Shown here: piece after piece, positions 25,630-35,646 of the stretch | Numbering within the stretch: the first letter of the stretch is position 1 | Layout of the letters: the number at the start of each line of letters is the position of its first letter | Position numbers and translations under genes: made by a program | Notes under the pieces: generated by a model | Database searches by the model: none | Told to the model about the DNA's origin: nothing | The model's input: only the letters and a program-made list of their open reading frames with translations | Assembly: GCF_000319305.2 (NCBI RefSeq) | Contig: NZ_AMWJ02000003.1 | Location: forward strand, 1-36,061 | DNA length: 36,061 nt | Origin: Pseudomonas bharatica CSV86 | Lineage (GTDB): Bacteria; Pseudomonadota; Gammaproteobacteria; Pseudomonadales; Pseudomonadaceae | Direction: 5' to 3'

Positions 25630-26064
25630 TCAGGCGAATTTCTTCTGCTTGGACACCATCTCCGAGGCGGCCACATAGGCGTCCTGGAACTCCTCGCTTT
25701 CCAGCCAGGCCATCGCCTCGGCTTCCTCGGTGCCGTCCAGCCATTTGCGGTACGCGCAGAAGACCATGCAAATGTAGTCGGTGGCGTGGTCTTCGCTGTG
25801 GCCCTTGAGCACAAGGGGCAGCAGCGGATCGACCATGAACACGGCGATCATCGCTTCCAGGCTGGTTTCCTGGGCCGTCTTCATTTTCTCGAACATCGTG
25901 TTGTAGCTGCCCGAGTTCATGGCCTTGTCGAACACCTGCTGGACGCTGGCGCTGGAAGCCTCGCCGCTGCTCTTGACCGCCTGGCCGCTGCGCACCATGC
26001 GGTTTTCGCGGGCCTTGGCGGCGGCGCGCTTGGCGCGTTTCTGTTGCTTGGTGTTCGAGGCCAT
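25630..26064 (-). CDS. Conserved hypothetical cytoplasmic protein
   Basis: This 144-aa protein has a strongly basic N-terminus (MASNTKQQKRAKRAAAKARE), then a helical domain (SVQQVFDKAMNSGSYNTMFEKMKTAQETSLEAMIAVFMVDPLLPLVLKGHSED…). The C-terminal helix is LESEEFQDAYVAASEMVSKQKK. There is no signal peptide, and the single hydrophobic stretch is too short to call a membrane segment. The basic head could contact nucleic acid or the ribosome. I do not recognise a family. It lies between the permease terminator and ppk2 and appears independently transcribed. Confidence 0.75.
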   Translation of the reverse strand: MASNTKQQKRAKRAAAKARENRMVRSGQAVKSSGEASSASVQQVFDKAMNSGSYNTMFEKMKTAQETSLEAMIAVFMVDPLLPLVLKGHSEDHATDYICMVFCAYRKWLDGTEEAEAMAWLESEEFQDAYVAASEMVSKQKKFA

Positions 26065-26198
26065 CGGGGGTTCCTTGGTGCGAAGTCAGTCAAAGACGCG
26101 TATTGAAGCGCAGTTGACCCGGAAACCCAAGCCGTGGAGAGCGGCGCCAGCTCGACGGGCGACAGGCAGTCACCCGGCCGAACCGGCGTGAGGTCCTT

Positions 26199-27242
26199 TC
26201 AGCGTGGCAGCGTCAGGGCGCTGACCCGGCCCCGCAGTTCCACTTCGTCCTCGTCACGCAGGTCTTCCTCGATTTCCCGCGAAGCGCGGCCCACCAGCAG
26301 CGGGTCGGGTTCGTGGGCGACACGGAAATCCTTGCCCGGGTAATCGAGGGCGTTGAGGAAGTGGCGAATGCAGTTGATCCGTGCGCGCTTCTTGTCGTCC
26401 GACTTGATCACCGTCCACGGCGCATCGGCAGTGTCGGTGTGGAAGAACATGGCTTCCTTGGCCGCGGTGTACTCGCCCCACTTGTCCAGCGACTTGATGT
26501 CGATGGGCGAGAGTTTCCAGTGCTTGAGCGGGTCGTCGCGGCGCGAGATGAAGCGACGCAGTTGTTCCTCTCTGTTCACCGAGAACCAGTACTTGAACAG
26601 CAGGATCCCGCTGTTGCACAGCATGCGCTCCAGCTCCGGGGCCTGGCGCATGAATTCCAGGTATTGCAGCGGCGAGCAGAAATCCATGACCCGCTCGACG
26701 CCGGCGCGGTTGTACCAGGAGCGGTCGAAGAAGACCATTTCGCCCGCCGTCGGCAGGTGCTGGATATAGCGCTGGAAGTACCACTGGCCCTTTTCCTGCT
26801 CCGAGGGCTTTTCCAGGGCGACGATCCGCGCGCCACGCGGGTTGAGGTGCTCCATGAAGCGCTTGATGGTGCCGCCCTTGCCTGCCGCGTCGCGGCCCTC
26901 GAAGAGGATGACCACGCGCTGGCCGGTTTCCTTCACCCAGTTCTGCACCTTCAGCAGCTCGATCTGCAGCGCGTGCTTGGCCTTGTCGTACTCGGCGCGG
27001 CGCATGCGGGTGCTGTAGGGGTAGTTGTGCGGCAGCTTGGCCGACGAGCTGTCTTCGCTGGTGCCATGGGGCGCGTGGGCGATTTCGAGGGCGGTGGGGC
27101 TGTCGGCGATTGCACCGGCCTCGACGATCGGCGCGGGCTTGCGTGGGCGACGGTGGGGGCGGGTAGCGGCTGGCGGAGGCGTAACGTGATGCGGGATTAC
27201 CCCGGGCTCTGGGAGCGGCAGGACGGGGGTTTCTTCACTCAT
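26199..27242 (-). CDS. ppk2: Polyphosphate kinase 2
   Basis: This 347-aa protein is the PPK2 family, which uses polyphosphate to phosphorylate nucleoside diphosphates or the reverse. Walker A is VVILFEGRDAAGKGGTIKRF. Walker B/lid is EMVFFDRSWYNRAGVERVMDF. SPIDIKSLDKWGEYTAAKEAMF and WTVIKSDDKKRARINCIRHFL complete the signature. Residues 1-70 are a Pro/Ala-rich tail that is variable in the family. The ATG at 27242 is the longest good start. It is monocistronic, with tRNA-Phe upstream on the same strand. Confidence 0.95.
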   Translation of the reverse strand: MSEETPVLPLPEPGVIPHHVTPPPAATRPHRRPRKPAPIVEAGAIADSPTALEIAHAPHGTSEDSSSAKLPHNYPYSTRMRRAEYDKAKHALQIELLKVQNWVKETGQRVVILFEGRDAAGKGGTIKRFMEHLNPRGARIVALEKPSEQEKGQWYFQRYIQHLPTAGEMVFFDRSWYNRAGVERVMDFCSPLQYLEFMRQAPELERMLCNSGILLFKYWFSVNREEQLRRFISRRDDPLKHWKLSPIDIKSLDKWGEYTAAKEAMFFHTDTADAPWTVIKSDDKKRARINCIRHFLNALDYPGKDFRVAHEPDPLLVGRASREIEEDLRDEDEVELRGRVSALTLPR

Positions 27243-27378
27243 GGGGAGGGCCTTCTGTTCCTTCGAATGTCCAGCTCCACAACTTACACAGATCGAGTGA
27301 TGGCGTATTGATGGTGGTCAATACGCGCGGCCCTTGTGGGAGCGGGTCCGTGAGTGGGTTTTCCCGGGCAAAACAAAA

Positions 27379-27408
27379 AAGCCCCTGAATCTTTCGATTC
27401 AGGGGCTT
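27379..27408 (-). terminator. Terminator of tRNA-Phe
   Basis: AAGCCCCTGAATC (27379-27391) pairs with GATTCAGGGGCTT (27396-27408) around a TTTC loop. On the reverse strand it is followed by a T run (27373-27380). Confidence 0.9.
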
Positions 27409-27418
27409 TGCGTTGTCT

Positions 27419-27494
27419 TGGTGCCCAGAGACGGAGTCGAACCGCCGACACGAGGATTTTCAATCCTCTGCTCTACCGACTGAGCTATCTGGGC
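27419..27494 (-). tRNA. tRNA-Phe (anticodon GAA)
   Basis: Reverse strand begins GCCCAGATAGCTCAG. The anticodon arm is GGATTGAAAATCC (GAA), the T arm GGTTCGACTCC, the acceptor stem closes with TCTGGGC, and CCA is encoded. A terminator follows 10 bp later. Confidence 0.97.
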
Positions 27495-27585
27495 AACGGG
27501 GCGCATTAAAAGCGTTTTTCAGGATTGCGTCAACAACAATTTCAAAATTTTTTTAATTAATACCGACGCTTACGGTTTTCGGGGG

Positions 27586-27854
27586 TCATTGGGCAGGTGG
27601 AACGTAGCCTTCGGCCTTTTCGAATTCCTCGCCGGAGAAGAACTTGTCCATTTCGCCCTGGATGAACTTGCGGTCTTCGGCGTTCATCATGTTCAGGCGC
27701 TTCTCGTTGATGAGCATGGTCTGCTCCTTCTGCCAGTCGGCCCAGGCCTTCTGCGAGATGTGCTCGTAGATATCGAGGCCCTTTGGCCCCGGATACGGCG
27801 GACGCTCAAGGCCAGGCAGTTGTTCTTTGTACTTGCGGCACATAACGGTGCGGG

Positions 27855-27858
<4 letters not shown>
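27586..27858 (-). CDS. yggX: YggX, Fe(2+)-trafficking / oxidative damage protection protein
   Basis: This is a 90-aa protein with the family's invariant start TRTVMCRKYKEQLPGLERPPYPGPKG (including Cys7) and the helix QKAWADWQKEQTMLINEKRLNMMNAEDRKFIQGEM. It protects iron-sulfur enzymes and is thought to carry ferrous iron. The start overlaps the mutY stop by 4 bp (ATGA). This is the common mutY-yggX operon, where an Fe-S protein precedes an iron-handling protein. Confidence 0.97.
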
Positions 27859-28918
<1,060 letters not shown>

Positions 28919-28922
<4 letters not shown>

Positions 28923-31156
28923 CGTTTGAACAGGCCCTTCAGTGCGTCCTTCAGCTCGGGACTCACCTTGTCGCCCAGCTTCTCTTCGAGTTTTTCGTTG
29001 ATGCGGTTGCCCAGCGCCTGGCCGGCCAGCTTGCCGACGCCGTCCTTGTCGATGCGGCAGGCGCGTGCGCCCAGTTCCAGCGGCCCGCGGCAGCGCAGCG
29101 GGAACTCCAGGCCGACGTAGCGCTGGTTGACCTGGCAGGCCGGGTCCGGCATTTCGCGGGTGTCGCCTTCGACGATGACGCCGACGCGGTAGTCCATGCC
29201 CAGCACGCGCAGGTCGATGTCGCCATTGCCGTTGACGGTCAGGCCAGGGATGCGCGCCCTCAGGTCGGGGTTGCTGGCCACGCCGTTGCTCAGCACCAGG
29301 CTGCCTTTCAGTTCTTCGAACGGCGTGTCCTTGCCCCGTGGCTCGCCGCTCAGGGTCTTGCGGTTGAGGGTGGCGATGCCCTGGCACAGTTGCTGTTCGA
29401 GGTTGGCGTTGACCAGCACGCCGTTGTTGATAACGAAGCTGGCCTTGCCGTTGAGGGTATCGACCAGGGCTTTCTGGCTGTTGCCGGTGGCGGTAAGGTC
29501 GCTGTCCAGGGTGAGCAGGCCCTTCACCGGCGGGGTGTTGCCGTCGTGCTTGATGAAATGCTCGACCGGCACCCGGTTGATCTTCGCGGTGAGGCCGAGC
29601 TGCGGCACTGCCGGACGTACGTCGAGGGTGCCATGGGTATCGAAAGTGCCGTTGTAAAGGCCGCCACGCAGGACTTGCAGGGTAATCAGGCCACCCTGGC
29701 CGCTGGCCTTGAGCTCGGCATTCTGGATCGGCAACTGGTCCAGGGTGAGCACGCCGAAACTCAGGTCGGCTTGCAGGTCGAGGGCGCGCAGGCGGTCCAC
29801 CGGCAGCAGCTTGTCGTTGCTCCAGGCGACCTGGGTCGGTGCGTCGGGCAGCGGCGAGGTGCCCGGCCCGGCGACGGCGCTGGCTTCCGTGCTCTGAACC
29901 TCGGCCTTGCGCGCAGCATTGGCGTTCTCCGCGTCGTCGCTTTTGGCCAGCAGGTAGCGGTCGGCATCGAACTTGTCGTTCTTCAACTGGATGCGCAGCG
30001 CCTGTTTGGCGAAGTCTTCCACCGCGAGGCGACCGGTGAAGGTGCTGTCGTCCAGCTTCAGCGCCAGGTCTTCCAGGGCAAGGCTGTTCTTCGTGCCTTC
30101 GATGCGGCCGACCAGTTCGACGCCGGTGAGGGTCGTCTGGTCTTTCATCGGCGGCAGAACGACGCCAACGCTGTCGAGGAACTTGCGCAGGTCGAACTGG
30201 GCAATGGAGATGCCGCCGCTGACCTTCGGCTCGCTGCTCAGGTCACGCACGTGCAGCTCGCCGAGGGCACGCAACTGGTTGGCCGAAAGCTTCAGGCCGT
30301 TCCATTCGGCGACATTGGCCGCCAGGTCGGCGAGCAATTGGCCCTGGGCCGAGAACGTCATGCTTTTCTGTTGCAGCGGCTCGCCGGAGAGTTCGCCGTG
30401 CAGCTTCATGTCTTCCAGTTGATAGCGACGCAGTGCGCGGTCGAAGCGGGCTTCGCCGGCCAGCTCGATGCGCGCGCGCAGCACGGGTTGGCCGGAGCTG
30501 AGGAAAGCGGTGAGTTTCAGCGGGATATTCACGCCGTCGTGCACGGCTTCGGTGCTCAACTGGATGCTCTCGGCACTGAAGCTCTGGCCGCTACGCACGT
30601 CGTTGTACTGCACCCGGGCGTTGTTGACGGTGAGACTGTCGATATCCAGCTTGAGCGGGCGCTCGCTGGCGGCCGGCTTGCTTTCGCCCTCGGCCGACGC
30701 AGTGGTGGCCGGCGCAGTTTCGCCGGTGCTGCCGGCCGGGGCCTTGGCCGGCAATGGCTTGCCGATGTCTTCCCAGTTGCCGTGGCCGCTTTCGTCACGG
30801 ACCAGGTTCAGGTTCAGCCCCTCGACCCGCACATCGCTCATCTGCACCTCACGGCGCAGCAGCGGCAGCACGCGCACCGACAGGCCGAGCATCTGCAGAT
30901 CGGCGATCGGCTCGGCCGGCTTGTTCAGCGTGGCAATGCTCGCCTCGTGCAACTCCAGGCCTAGCCAGGGGAACAGGCTCCAGCCGATATCGCCGTTCAG
31001 GGTCAGCTCGACGTGAGCCTTGTCGCGAGCCAGTTGGCGGATCTCGTCTTTATAGTCGTTGGGATCGAAGAGGTGGGTCAGGGCGAAGCCGCCGGCCACC
31101 ACGATCAGCAACAGCCCGAGAACCACCAGCCCCAGGATTTTGCCGAACGCTTTCAT
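28919..31156 (-). CDS. asmA: AsmA-family envelope protein
   Basis: This 745-aa protein has an N-terminal membrane anchor (KILGLVVLGLLLIVVAGGFAL, residues 5-25) and a long periplasmic part. The AsmA N-terminal domain is HLFDPNDYKDEIRQLARDKAHVELTLNGDIGWSLFPWLGLELHEASIA. The C-terminal AsmA_2 part (KGLLTLDSDLTATGNSQKALVDTLNGKASFVINNGVLV … QQLCQGIATLNR) is typical. AsmA-like proteins act in lipid transport or outer-membrane assembly. The middle (about residues 135-165) is an Ala/Thr/Ser-rich linker. The stop overlaps the mutY start, so the order is asmA-mutY-yggX in one operon. Confidence 0.92.
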
Positions 31157-31488
31157 GGGCGGGTCCTTTGAAGTCGATGTCTGAAAAGTCAGCCGCAGAG
31201 TATAGCCTTGCGGCCTTCGCCACTGCGATTGCCGTGAATGGCCGGTTTGACATTCCCGCGCCCTGCGGTTCCACGGAAAAAAGTCTCAGTTACAACAAAA
31301 ACCATGATGTCAGATTGGTTTTTGTTAGCTAGCTAAATGCTACTCTTGCAGCCGTTCCCGGGTCTTGCTGCGACGGATTGTCGCGACAGGGCCGGCTGCC
31401 CGAAAAACGACTCGTTGCCTGCGTGCGCCAAAGTCGGGGGTCGTCGGTTTCGGCCTGCGGGGGCTACCTATCTACGAGGGAAACAATA
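31157..31488. other. Divergent intergenic region between asmA and the MFS gene
   Basis: No gene in 332 bp. A perfect 12-bp palindrome TTAGCTAGCTAA (31325-31336) lies in an AT-rich patch 150 bp upstream of the MFS start and may be an operator. The region must carry promoters in both directions, but no clear -10/-35 pair was identified. Confidence 0.45.
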
Positions 31489-33147
31489 ATGAGCACCATC
31501 ACCGCGGGAGCCGTCGCCAGTGCGCCTGGTTTCCTGTCCAAGGAGCGCATCGTCGCTCGACCCGGTTTCAACCGCTGGCTGGTACCCCCGGCCGCACTCG
31601 CCATCCACCTGTGCATCGGCATGGCCTACGGCTTCTCGGTGTTCTGGCTGCCGCTGTCGAAGGCGATCGGCATTACCGCACCGGTGGCCTGCGCCCCGGA
31701 CATGGGCTTCTTCGCCCAGATGGTCTCTTCGACCTGCGACTGGCCGATCTCCATGCTCGGCTGGATCTACACCCTGTTCTTCATCTTCCTCGGCTGCTCG
31801 GCGGCTATCTGGGGCGGCTGGCTGGAACATGCCGGGCCGCGCAAGGCCGGTGTGGTCTCGGCGCTGTGCTGGTGCGGCGGCCTGCTGATTTCCGCGCTGG
31901 GCGTGTACACCCACCAGATCTGGCTGATGTGGCTGGGCTCGGGGGTGATCGGTGGTATCGGCCTGGGCCTGGGCTATATCTCGCCGGTATCGACCCTGAT
32001 CAAGTGGTTCCCGGACAAGCGCGGCATGGCCACCGGCATGGCGATCATGGGCTTCGGTGGTGGTGCGATGGTCGGTGCTCCGCTGGCGGCGGCGCTGATG
32101 AACCACTTCGCCAGCCCTGAAGGCGTCGGCGTGTGGCAGAGCTTCGTGGTGATGGCGGTGATCTACTTCATCTTCATGATCGGCGGCGCATTGTCGTACC
32201 GCGTTCCGCCGACCGGCTGGAAGCCCGAAGGCTGGACCGCTCCGGCGAAGAAGGCCAGCAACTCGATGATCACCCACCGTCACGTGCATGTCAGCGTGGC
32301 CTGGAAGACCCCGCAGTTCGCCCTGATCTGGCTGGTACTGTGCCTGAACGTGTCCGCCGGTATCGGCATCCTCGGCATGGCGTCGCCACTGCTGCAGGAA
32401 GTGTTCGCCGGCAAGCTGCTGGGCAACAACCTGACTTTCAGCGAACTGGACGCCGGGCAACTGGCGCAGATCGCCGCGATCGCCGCCGGCTTCACCGGCC
32501 TGCTCAGCCTGTTCAACATCGGCGGGCGCTTCTTCTGGGCGTCGTTCTCCGACTATATCGGGCGCAAGAACACCTACTTCGCCTTCTTCGCACTGGGCTT
32601 CGCCCTGTATGCGCTGGTGCCGAACATGGGCCACCTGGGCAACATCGCCCTGTTCGTGGCGGCGTTCTGCATCATCCTGTCGATGTACGGCGGTGGTTTC
32701 GCCACCGTGCCGGCCTACCTGGCGGATCTGTTCGGCACGCAGATGGTCGGTGCGATTCACGGTCGCCTGCTGACGGCCTGGGCCGCGGCGGGCGTGCTCG
32801 GCCCGGTGCTGGTCAACTACCTGCGCGAGTACCAGCTGAGCATCGGCGTGGAGCGGGCTGCGGCCTACGACATTACCTTGTACATCCTCGCCGGCCTGCT
32901 GGTGCTGGGCTTTATCTGCAACGCGATGGTGCGTCCGGTGGCCGACAAGTACTTCATGACCGAAGAACAACTGGCCGCCGAGCAGGCGCTGGGGCATGAC
33001 AAGGGCGCCGACAACACCACCGCGCTGGAGTGGAAAGCTGCCGACGGCACCCTGCCGCTGGTGATCGCGGCCTGGCTGGCCGTGGGCATTCCGCTGGCCT
33101 GGGGTGTGTGGGCGACGCTGCAGAAGACTGCCGTTCTGTTCCACTGA
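31489..33147 (+). CDS. OFA-family (oxalate/formate antiporter-type) MFS transporter
   Basis: This is a 552-aa inner-membrane transporter of about 12 to 14 helices. OFA hallmarks: WLVPPAALAIHLCIGMAYGFSVFWLPLSKAIG at the N-terminus, GVIGGIGLGLGYISPVSTLIKWFPDKRGMATGMAIMGFGGGAMVGAPLAA in the middle, then FNIGGRFFWASFSDYIGRKNTYFAFF and MYGGGFATVPAYLADLFGTQMVGAIHGRLLTAWAAAGVLGP. An extra hydrophobic segment sits at the C-terminus (LPLVIAAWLAVGIPLAWGVWATLQ). The start at 31489 follows GAGGG; upstream in-frame ATGs lack a site. Substrate unknown; oxalate/formate or another small carboxylate is only suggested by family. A REP-type palindrome follows. Confidence 0.88.
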   Translation: MSTITAGAVASAPGFLSKERIVARPGFNRWLVPPAALAIHLCIGMAYGFSVFWLPLSKAIGITAPVACAPDMGFFAQMVSSTCDWPISMLGWIYTLFFIFLGCSAAIWGGWLEHAGPRKAGVVSALCWCGGLLISALGVYTHQIWLMWLGSGVIGGIGLGLGYISPVSTLIKWFPDKRGMATGMAIMGFGGGAMVGAPLAAALMNHFASPEGVGVWQSFVVMAVIYFIFMIGGALSYRVPPTGWKPEGWTAPAKKASNSMITHRHVHVSVAWKTPQFALIWLVLCLNVSAGIGILGMASPLLQEVFAGKLLGNNLTFSELDAGQLAQIAAIAAGFTGLLSLFNIGGRFFWASFSDYIGRKNTYFAFFALGFALYALVPNMGHLGNIALFVAAFCIILSMYGGGFATVPAYLADLFGTQMVGAIHGRLLTAWAAAGVLGPVLVNYLREYQLSIGVERAAAYDITLYILAGLLVLGFICNAMVRPVADKYFMTEEQLAAEQALGHDKGADNTTALEWKAADGTLPLVIAAWLAVGIPLAWGVWATLQKTAVLFH

Positions 33148-33171
33148 TTCGGGCATTTGGGTCGCTCTTGC

Positions 33172-33238
33172 GGCCCAATCGCTGGCAAGCCAGCTCCCAC
33201 AGGGTCCCTGTGGGAGCTGGCTTGCCAGCGATTGGGCC
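33172..33238. repeat. 33-bp perfect palindrome with REP core
   Basis: The arm 33172-33204 (GGCCCAATCGCTGGCAAGCC…) is an exact inverted repeat of 33206-33238 around a single T. It contains the CCAGCTCCCACAGGG core seen in the other REP-like elements. It lies 24 bp beyond the MFS stop and before the his promoter, so it may also end the MFS transcript. Confidence 0.9.
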
Positions 33239-33300
33239 CCCGAATTCCCCATCAGCCCGAAAATCGGGCGCAAAACCCCAACACCACACGTCATCTTCGT

Positions 33301-33329
33301 TTCAAGATGCGACGTTCTGCGCCTATAAT
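33301..33329 (+). promoter_or_regulatory. Probable hisB promoter
   Basis: TATAAT at 33324-33329 is an exact -10 box, 38 bp before the hisB ATG. TTCAAG at 33301-33306 could be a weak -35 box with a 17-bp gap. Confidence 0.5.
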
Positions 33330-33366
33330 GACCGCCTTTTTCGCCCAATGATTTGCGGAGCTGGTG

Positions 33367-33960
33367 ATGGTCGAACGTAAGGCGTCCGTCGAGCGCAATA
33401 CTCTGGAAACCCAGATCAAAGCCTCGATCAACCTGGATGGCACTGGCAAGGCCCGATTCGATATCGGCGTGCCTTTCCTGGAGCACATGCTGGATCAGAT
33501 TTCCCGTCATGGATTGATCGATCTGGACATCGAGTGCAAGGGCGACCTGCATATCGACGACCACCATACCGTCGAAGACGTCGGTATCACCCTGGGCCAG
33601 GCGTTCAGCCAGGCCATCGGCGACAAGAAAGGCATCCGTCGCTACGGCCACGCCTACGTGCCGCTGGACGAAGCGCTGTCGCGGGTGGTGATCGATTTCT
33701 CCGGCCGTCCCGGCCTGCAGATGCACGTGCCCTACACCCGCGCCACCGTGGGCGGTTTCGATGTGGACCTGTTCCAGGAGTTCTTCCAGGGCTTCGTCAA
33801 CCACGCCAACGTCACGCTGCATATCGACAACCTGCGCGGGCATAACACCCACCACCAGATCGAGACCGTGTTCAAGGCCTTCGGTCGCGCGCTGCGCATG
33901 GCTGTCGAGCTGGACGAGCGGATGGCCGGGCAGATGCCTTCCACCAAGGGATGCCTGTAA
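33367..33960 (+). CDS. hisB: Imidazoleglycerol-phosphate dehydratase
   Basis: This 197-aa enzyme catalyses step six of histidine synthesis, dehydrating imidazole glycerol phosphate. The metal-binding motifs DDHHTVEDVGITLGQAF and HNTHHQIETVFKAFG are present, as are PFLEHMLDQISRHG and PLDEALSRVVIDFSGRP. It is a stand-alone dehydratase, without the phosphatase domain of E. coli HisB. The ATG at 33367 has GGAG upstream; the frame opens three bases earlier at a GTG. It is first in the his operon; its stop overlaps the hisH start by one base. Confidence 0.97.
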   Translation: MVERKASVERNTLETQIKASINLDGTGKARFDIGVPFLEHMLDQISRHGLIDLDIECKGDLHIDDHHTVEDVGITLGQAFSQAIGDKKGIRRYGHAYVPLDEALSRVVIDFSGRPGLQMHVPYTRATVGGFDVDLFQEFFQGFVNHANVTLHIDNLRGHNTHHQIETVFKAFGRALRMAVELDERMAGQMPSTKGCL

Positions 33961-34597
33961 TGCAGACCGTCGCCGTTATCGACTATGGCATGGGCAACCT
34001 GCACTCGGTGGCCAAGGCCCTGGAGCACGTCGGCGCCGGCAAGGTGCTGATCACCAGCGATGCTGCGGTAATCCGTGAAGCCGACCGGGTGGTCTTCCCT
34101 GGTGTCGGCGCGATTCGCGACTGCATGGCCGAGATCCGCCGCCTGGGCTTCGACAGCCTGGTCAAGCAAGTCAGCCAGGACCGCCCGTTCCTCGGTATCT
34201 GCGTCGGCATGCAGGCCCTGCTGGACCACAGCGAGGAGAACGACGGTGTCGACTGCATCGGCATGTTCCCCGCCAGGTGCGTCTGTTCGGCAAGGACCTG
34301 CATGAAGACGGCGAGCACCTGAAGGTGCCGCACATGGGCTGGAACGAGGTCAGCCAGGTGATCGATCACCCGCTCTGGCACGATATCCCGGACCGCGCGC
34401 GCTTCTACTTCGTGCACAGCTACTACATCGAGTCCGGCAAGCCGTCCCAGGTGGTCGGTCGCGGTCACTATGGCGTCGATTTCGCTGCGGTACTGGCCGA
34501 AGGCTCGCGCTTCGCCACCCAGTTCCACCCGGAAAAGAGCCACACCCACGGCCTGCAACTGTTGCAGAACTTCGCCGCCTGGGATGGCCGCTGGTAA
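33960..34597 (+). pseudogene. hisH: Imidazole glycerol phosphate synthase glutaminase subunit, frameshifted
   Basis: HisH supplies ammonia to HisF for imidazole ring closure. N-terminal part: AVIDYGMGNLHSVAKALEHVG, with the catalytic Cys in FLGICVGMQAL. At about 34272 the frame breaks after GMFP. The second frame resumes LFGKDLHEDGEHLKVPHMGWNEV and carries the catalytic His/Glu in QFHPEKSHTHGLQLLQNF. Adding one G (CCCCGCC to CCCCGGCC) restores a normal protein of about 212 aa. The gene overlaps hisB and the next gene by one base each. A broken hisH would make the strain dependent on histidine or high ammonia, so a sequence error is more likely. Confidence 0.9.
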
Positions 34598-34857
34598 TGA
34601 ACCGCTCGCGCAGCAAGACCCCGGCCATCACCCTCGCGCCCGAACAGGAGCGCGAGGCGCTGGACACCCTCAAGCGCTTCCTCGAAGACCGTTTCGAGCT
34701 GCAACTGGGCTCGTTCGAAGTGGCCGAGGTGCTCGAGCTGTTCGCCAGGGATATTGCGCCGCACTACTACAACCGGGCGATCTTCGATGTTCAGACGCAG
34801 CTCAAGGAGCGCTTCGAGAGCATTGAAGTCGACCTGTGGGCGCTCGAGAAGAACTGA
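34597..34857 (+). CDS. DUF2164 protein in the his operon
   Basis: This 86-aa protein starts by overlapping the hisH stop by one base. It has the DUF2164 pattern: ITLAPEQEREALDTLKRFLED…LQLGSFEVAEVLELFARDIAPHYYNRAIFDVQTQLKERFE. It is all helical and acidic in the C-terminal half. Pseudomonas species commonly carry it between hisH and hisA. No function is assigned; its position suggests coupled expression with histidine synthesis, but that does not prove a role in it. Confidence 0.9.
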   Translation: MNRSRSKTPAITLAPEQEREALDTLKRFLEDRFELQLGSFEVAEVLELFARDIAPHYYNRAIFDVQTQLKERFESIEVDLWALEKN

Positions 34858-34898
34858 CTTCCCGGGCTCACCGTTTACCGATTAGACAGGTTTTCCAG

Positions 34899-35636
34899 AT
34901 GCTGATTATCCCCGCTATCGATCTCAAGGACGGTGCCTGCGTACGTCTGCGCCAGGGCCGCATGGAAGATTCCACCGTATTCTCCGACGACCCGGTGAGC
35001 ATGGCCGCCAAATGGGTTGAAGGTGGCTGCCGTCGTCTGCATCTGGTCGATCTGAACGGCGCCTTCGAAGGCCAGCCGGTCAACGGCGAGGTGGTCACCG
35101 CCATCGCCAGGCGCTACCCGGAGCTGCCGATCCAGATCGGCGGCGGCATCCGCTCGCTGGAAACCATCGAACACTACGTAAAGGCCGGCGTCAGCTACGT
35201 GATCATCGGCACCAAGGCGGTCAAGCAGCCTGAATTCGTCGCCGAGGCGTGCAAGGCCTTCCCGGGCAAGGTCATCGTTGGCCTGGACGCGAAAGACGGC
35301 TTCGTCGCCACCGACGGCTGGGCCGAGGTCAGCTCGGTGCAGGTCATCGATCTGGCCAGGCGCTTCGAGGCCGACGGCGTCTCGGCGATCGTCTACACCG
35401 ACATCGCCAAGGACGGCATGATGCAGGGCTGCAACGTGCCCTTCACCAAGGCCCTGGCCGAAGCCACGAAGATCCCGGTGATCGCCTCCGGCGGCATCCA
35501 CAACCTGGGCGACATCAAGGCCCTGCTGGACGCCAGGACACCGGGCATCATCGGCGCCATCACCGGTCGTGCCATCTACGAAGGCACCCTTGACGTCGCC
35601 GAGGCCCAGGCCTTCTGCGACAGCTACCAAGGCTGA
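34899..35636 (+). CDS. hisA: Phosphoribosylformimino-5-aminoimidazole carboxamide ribotide isomerase
   Basis: This 245-aa enzyme is a beta/alpha barrel that isomerises ProFAR to PRFAR, the substrate for HisH/HisF. The first active-site Asp is in IIPAIDLKDGACVRLRQG. The phosphate-binding motifs are QIGGGIRSLETIE and VIASGGIHNLGDIKALL. The second Asp region is VYTDIAKDGMMQGCN. The ATG at 34899 lies 41 bp after the DUF2164 stop; the open frame upstream to 34836 is not coding. Confidence 0.97.
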   Translation: MLIIPAIDLKDGACVRLRQGRMEDSTVFSDDPVSMAAKWVEGGCRRLHLVDLNGAFEGQPVNGEVVTAIARRYPELPIQIGGGIRSLETIEHYVKAGVSYVIIGTKAVKQPEFVAEACKAFPGKVIVGLDAKDGFVATDGWAEVSSVQVIDLARRFEADGVSAIVYTDIAKDGMMQGCNVPFTKALAEATKIPVIASGGIHNLGDIKALLDARTPGIIGAITGRAIYEGTLDVAEAQAFCDSYQG

Positions 35637-35646
35637 GGAGAACGCC

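Noticed and set aside
29390..30964. 524-codon forward open frame inside asmA
   Set aside because: A mirror of asmA codon bias with no start signal or motifs.
31468..33855. Very long reverse-strand open frame (795 codons) opposite the MFS gene and hisB
   Set aside because: It is a GC-rich antisense shadow: its His/Arg/Gln-rich protein has no family features and the forward genes are unmistakable.
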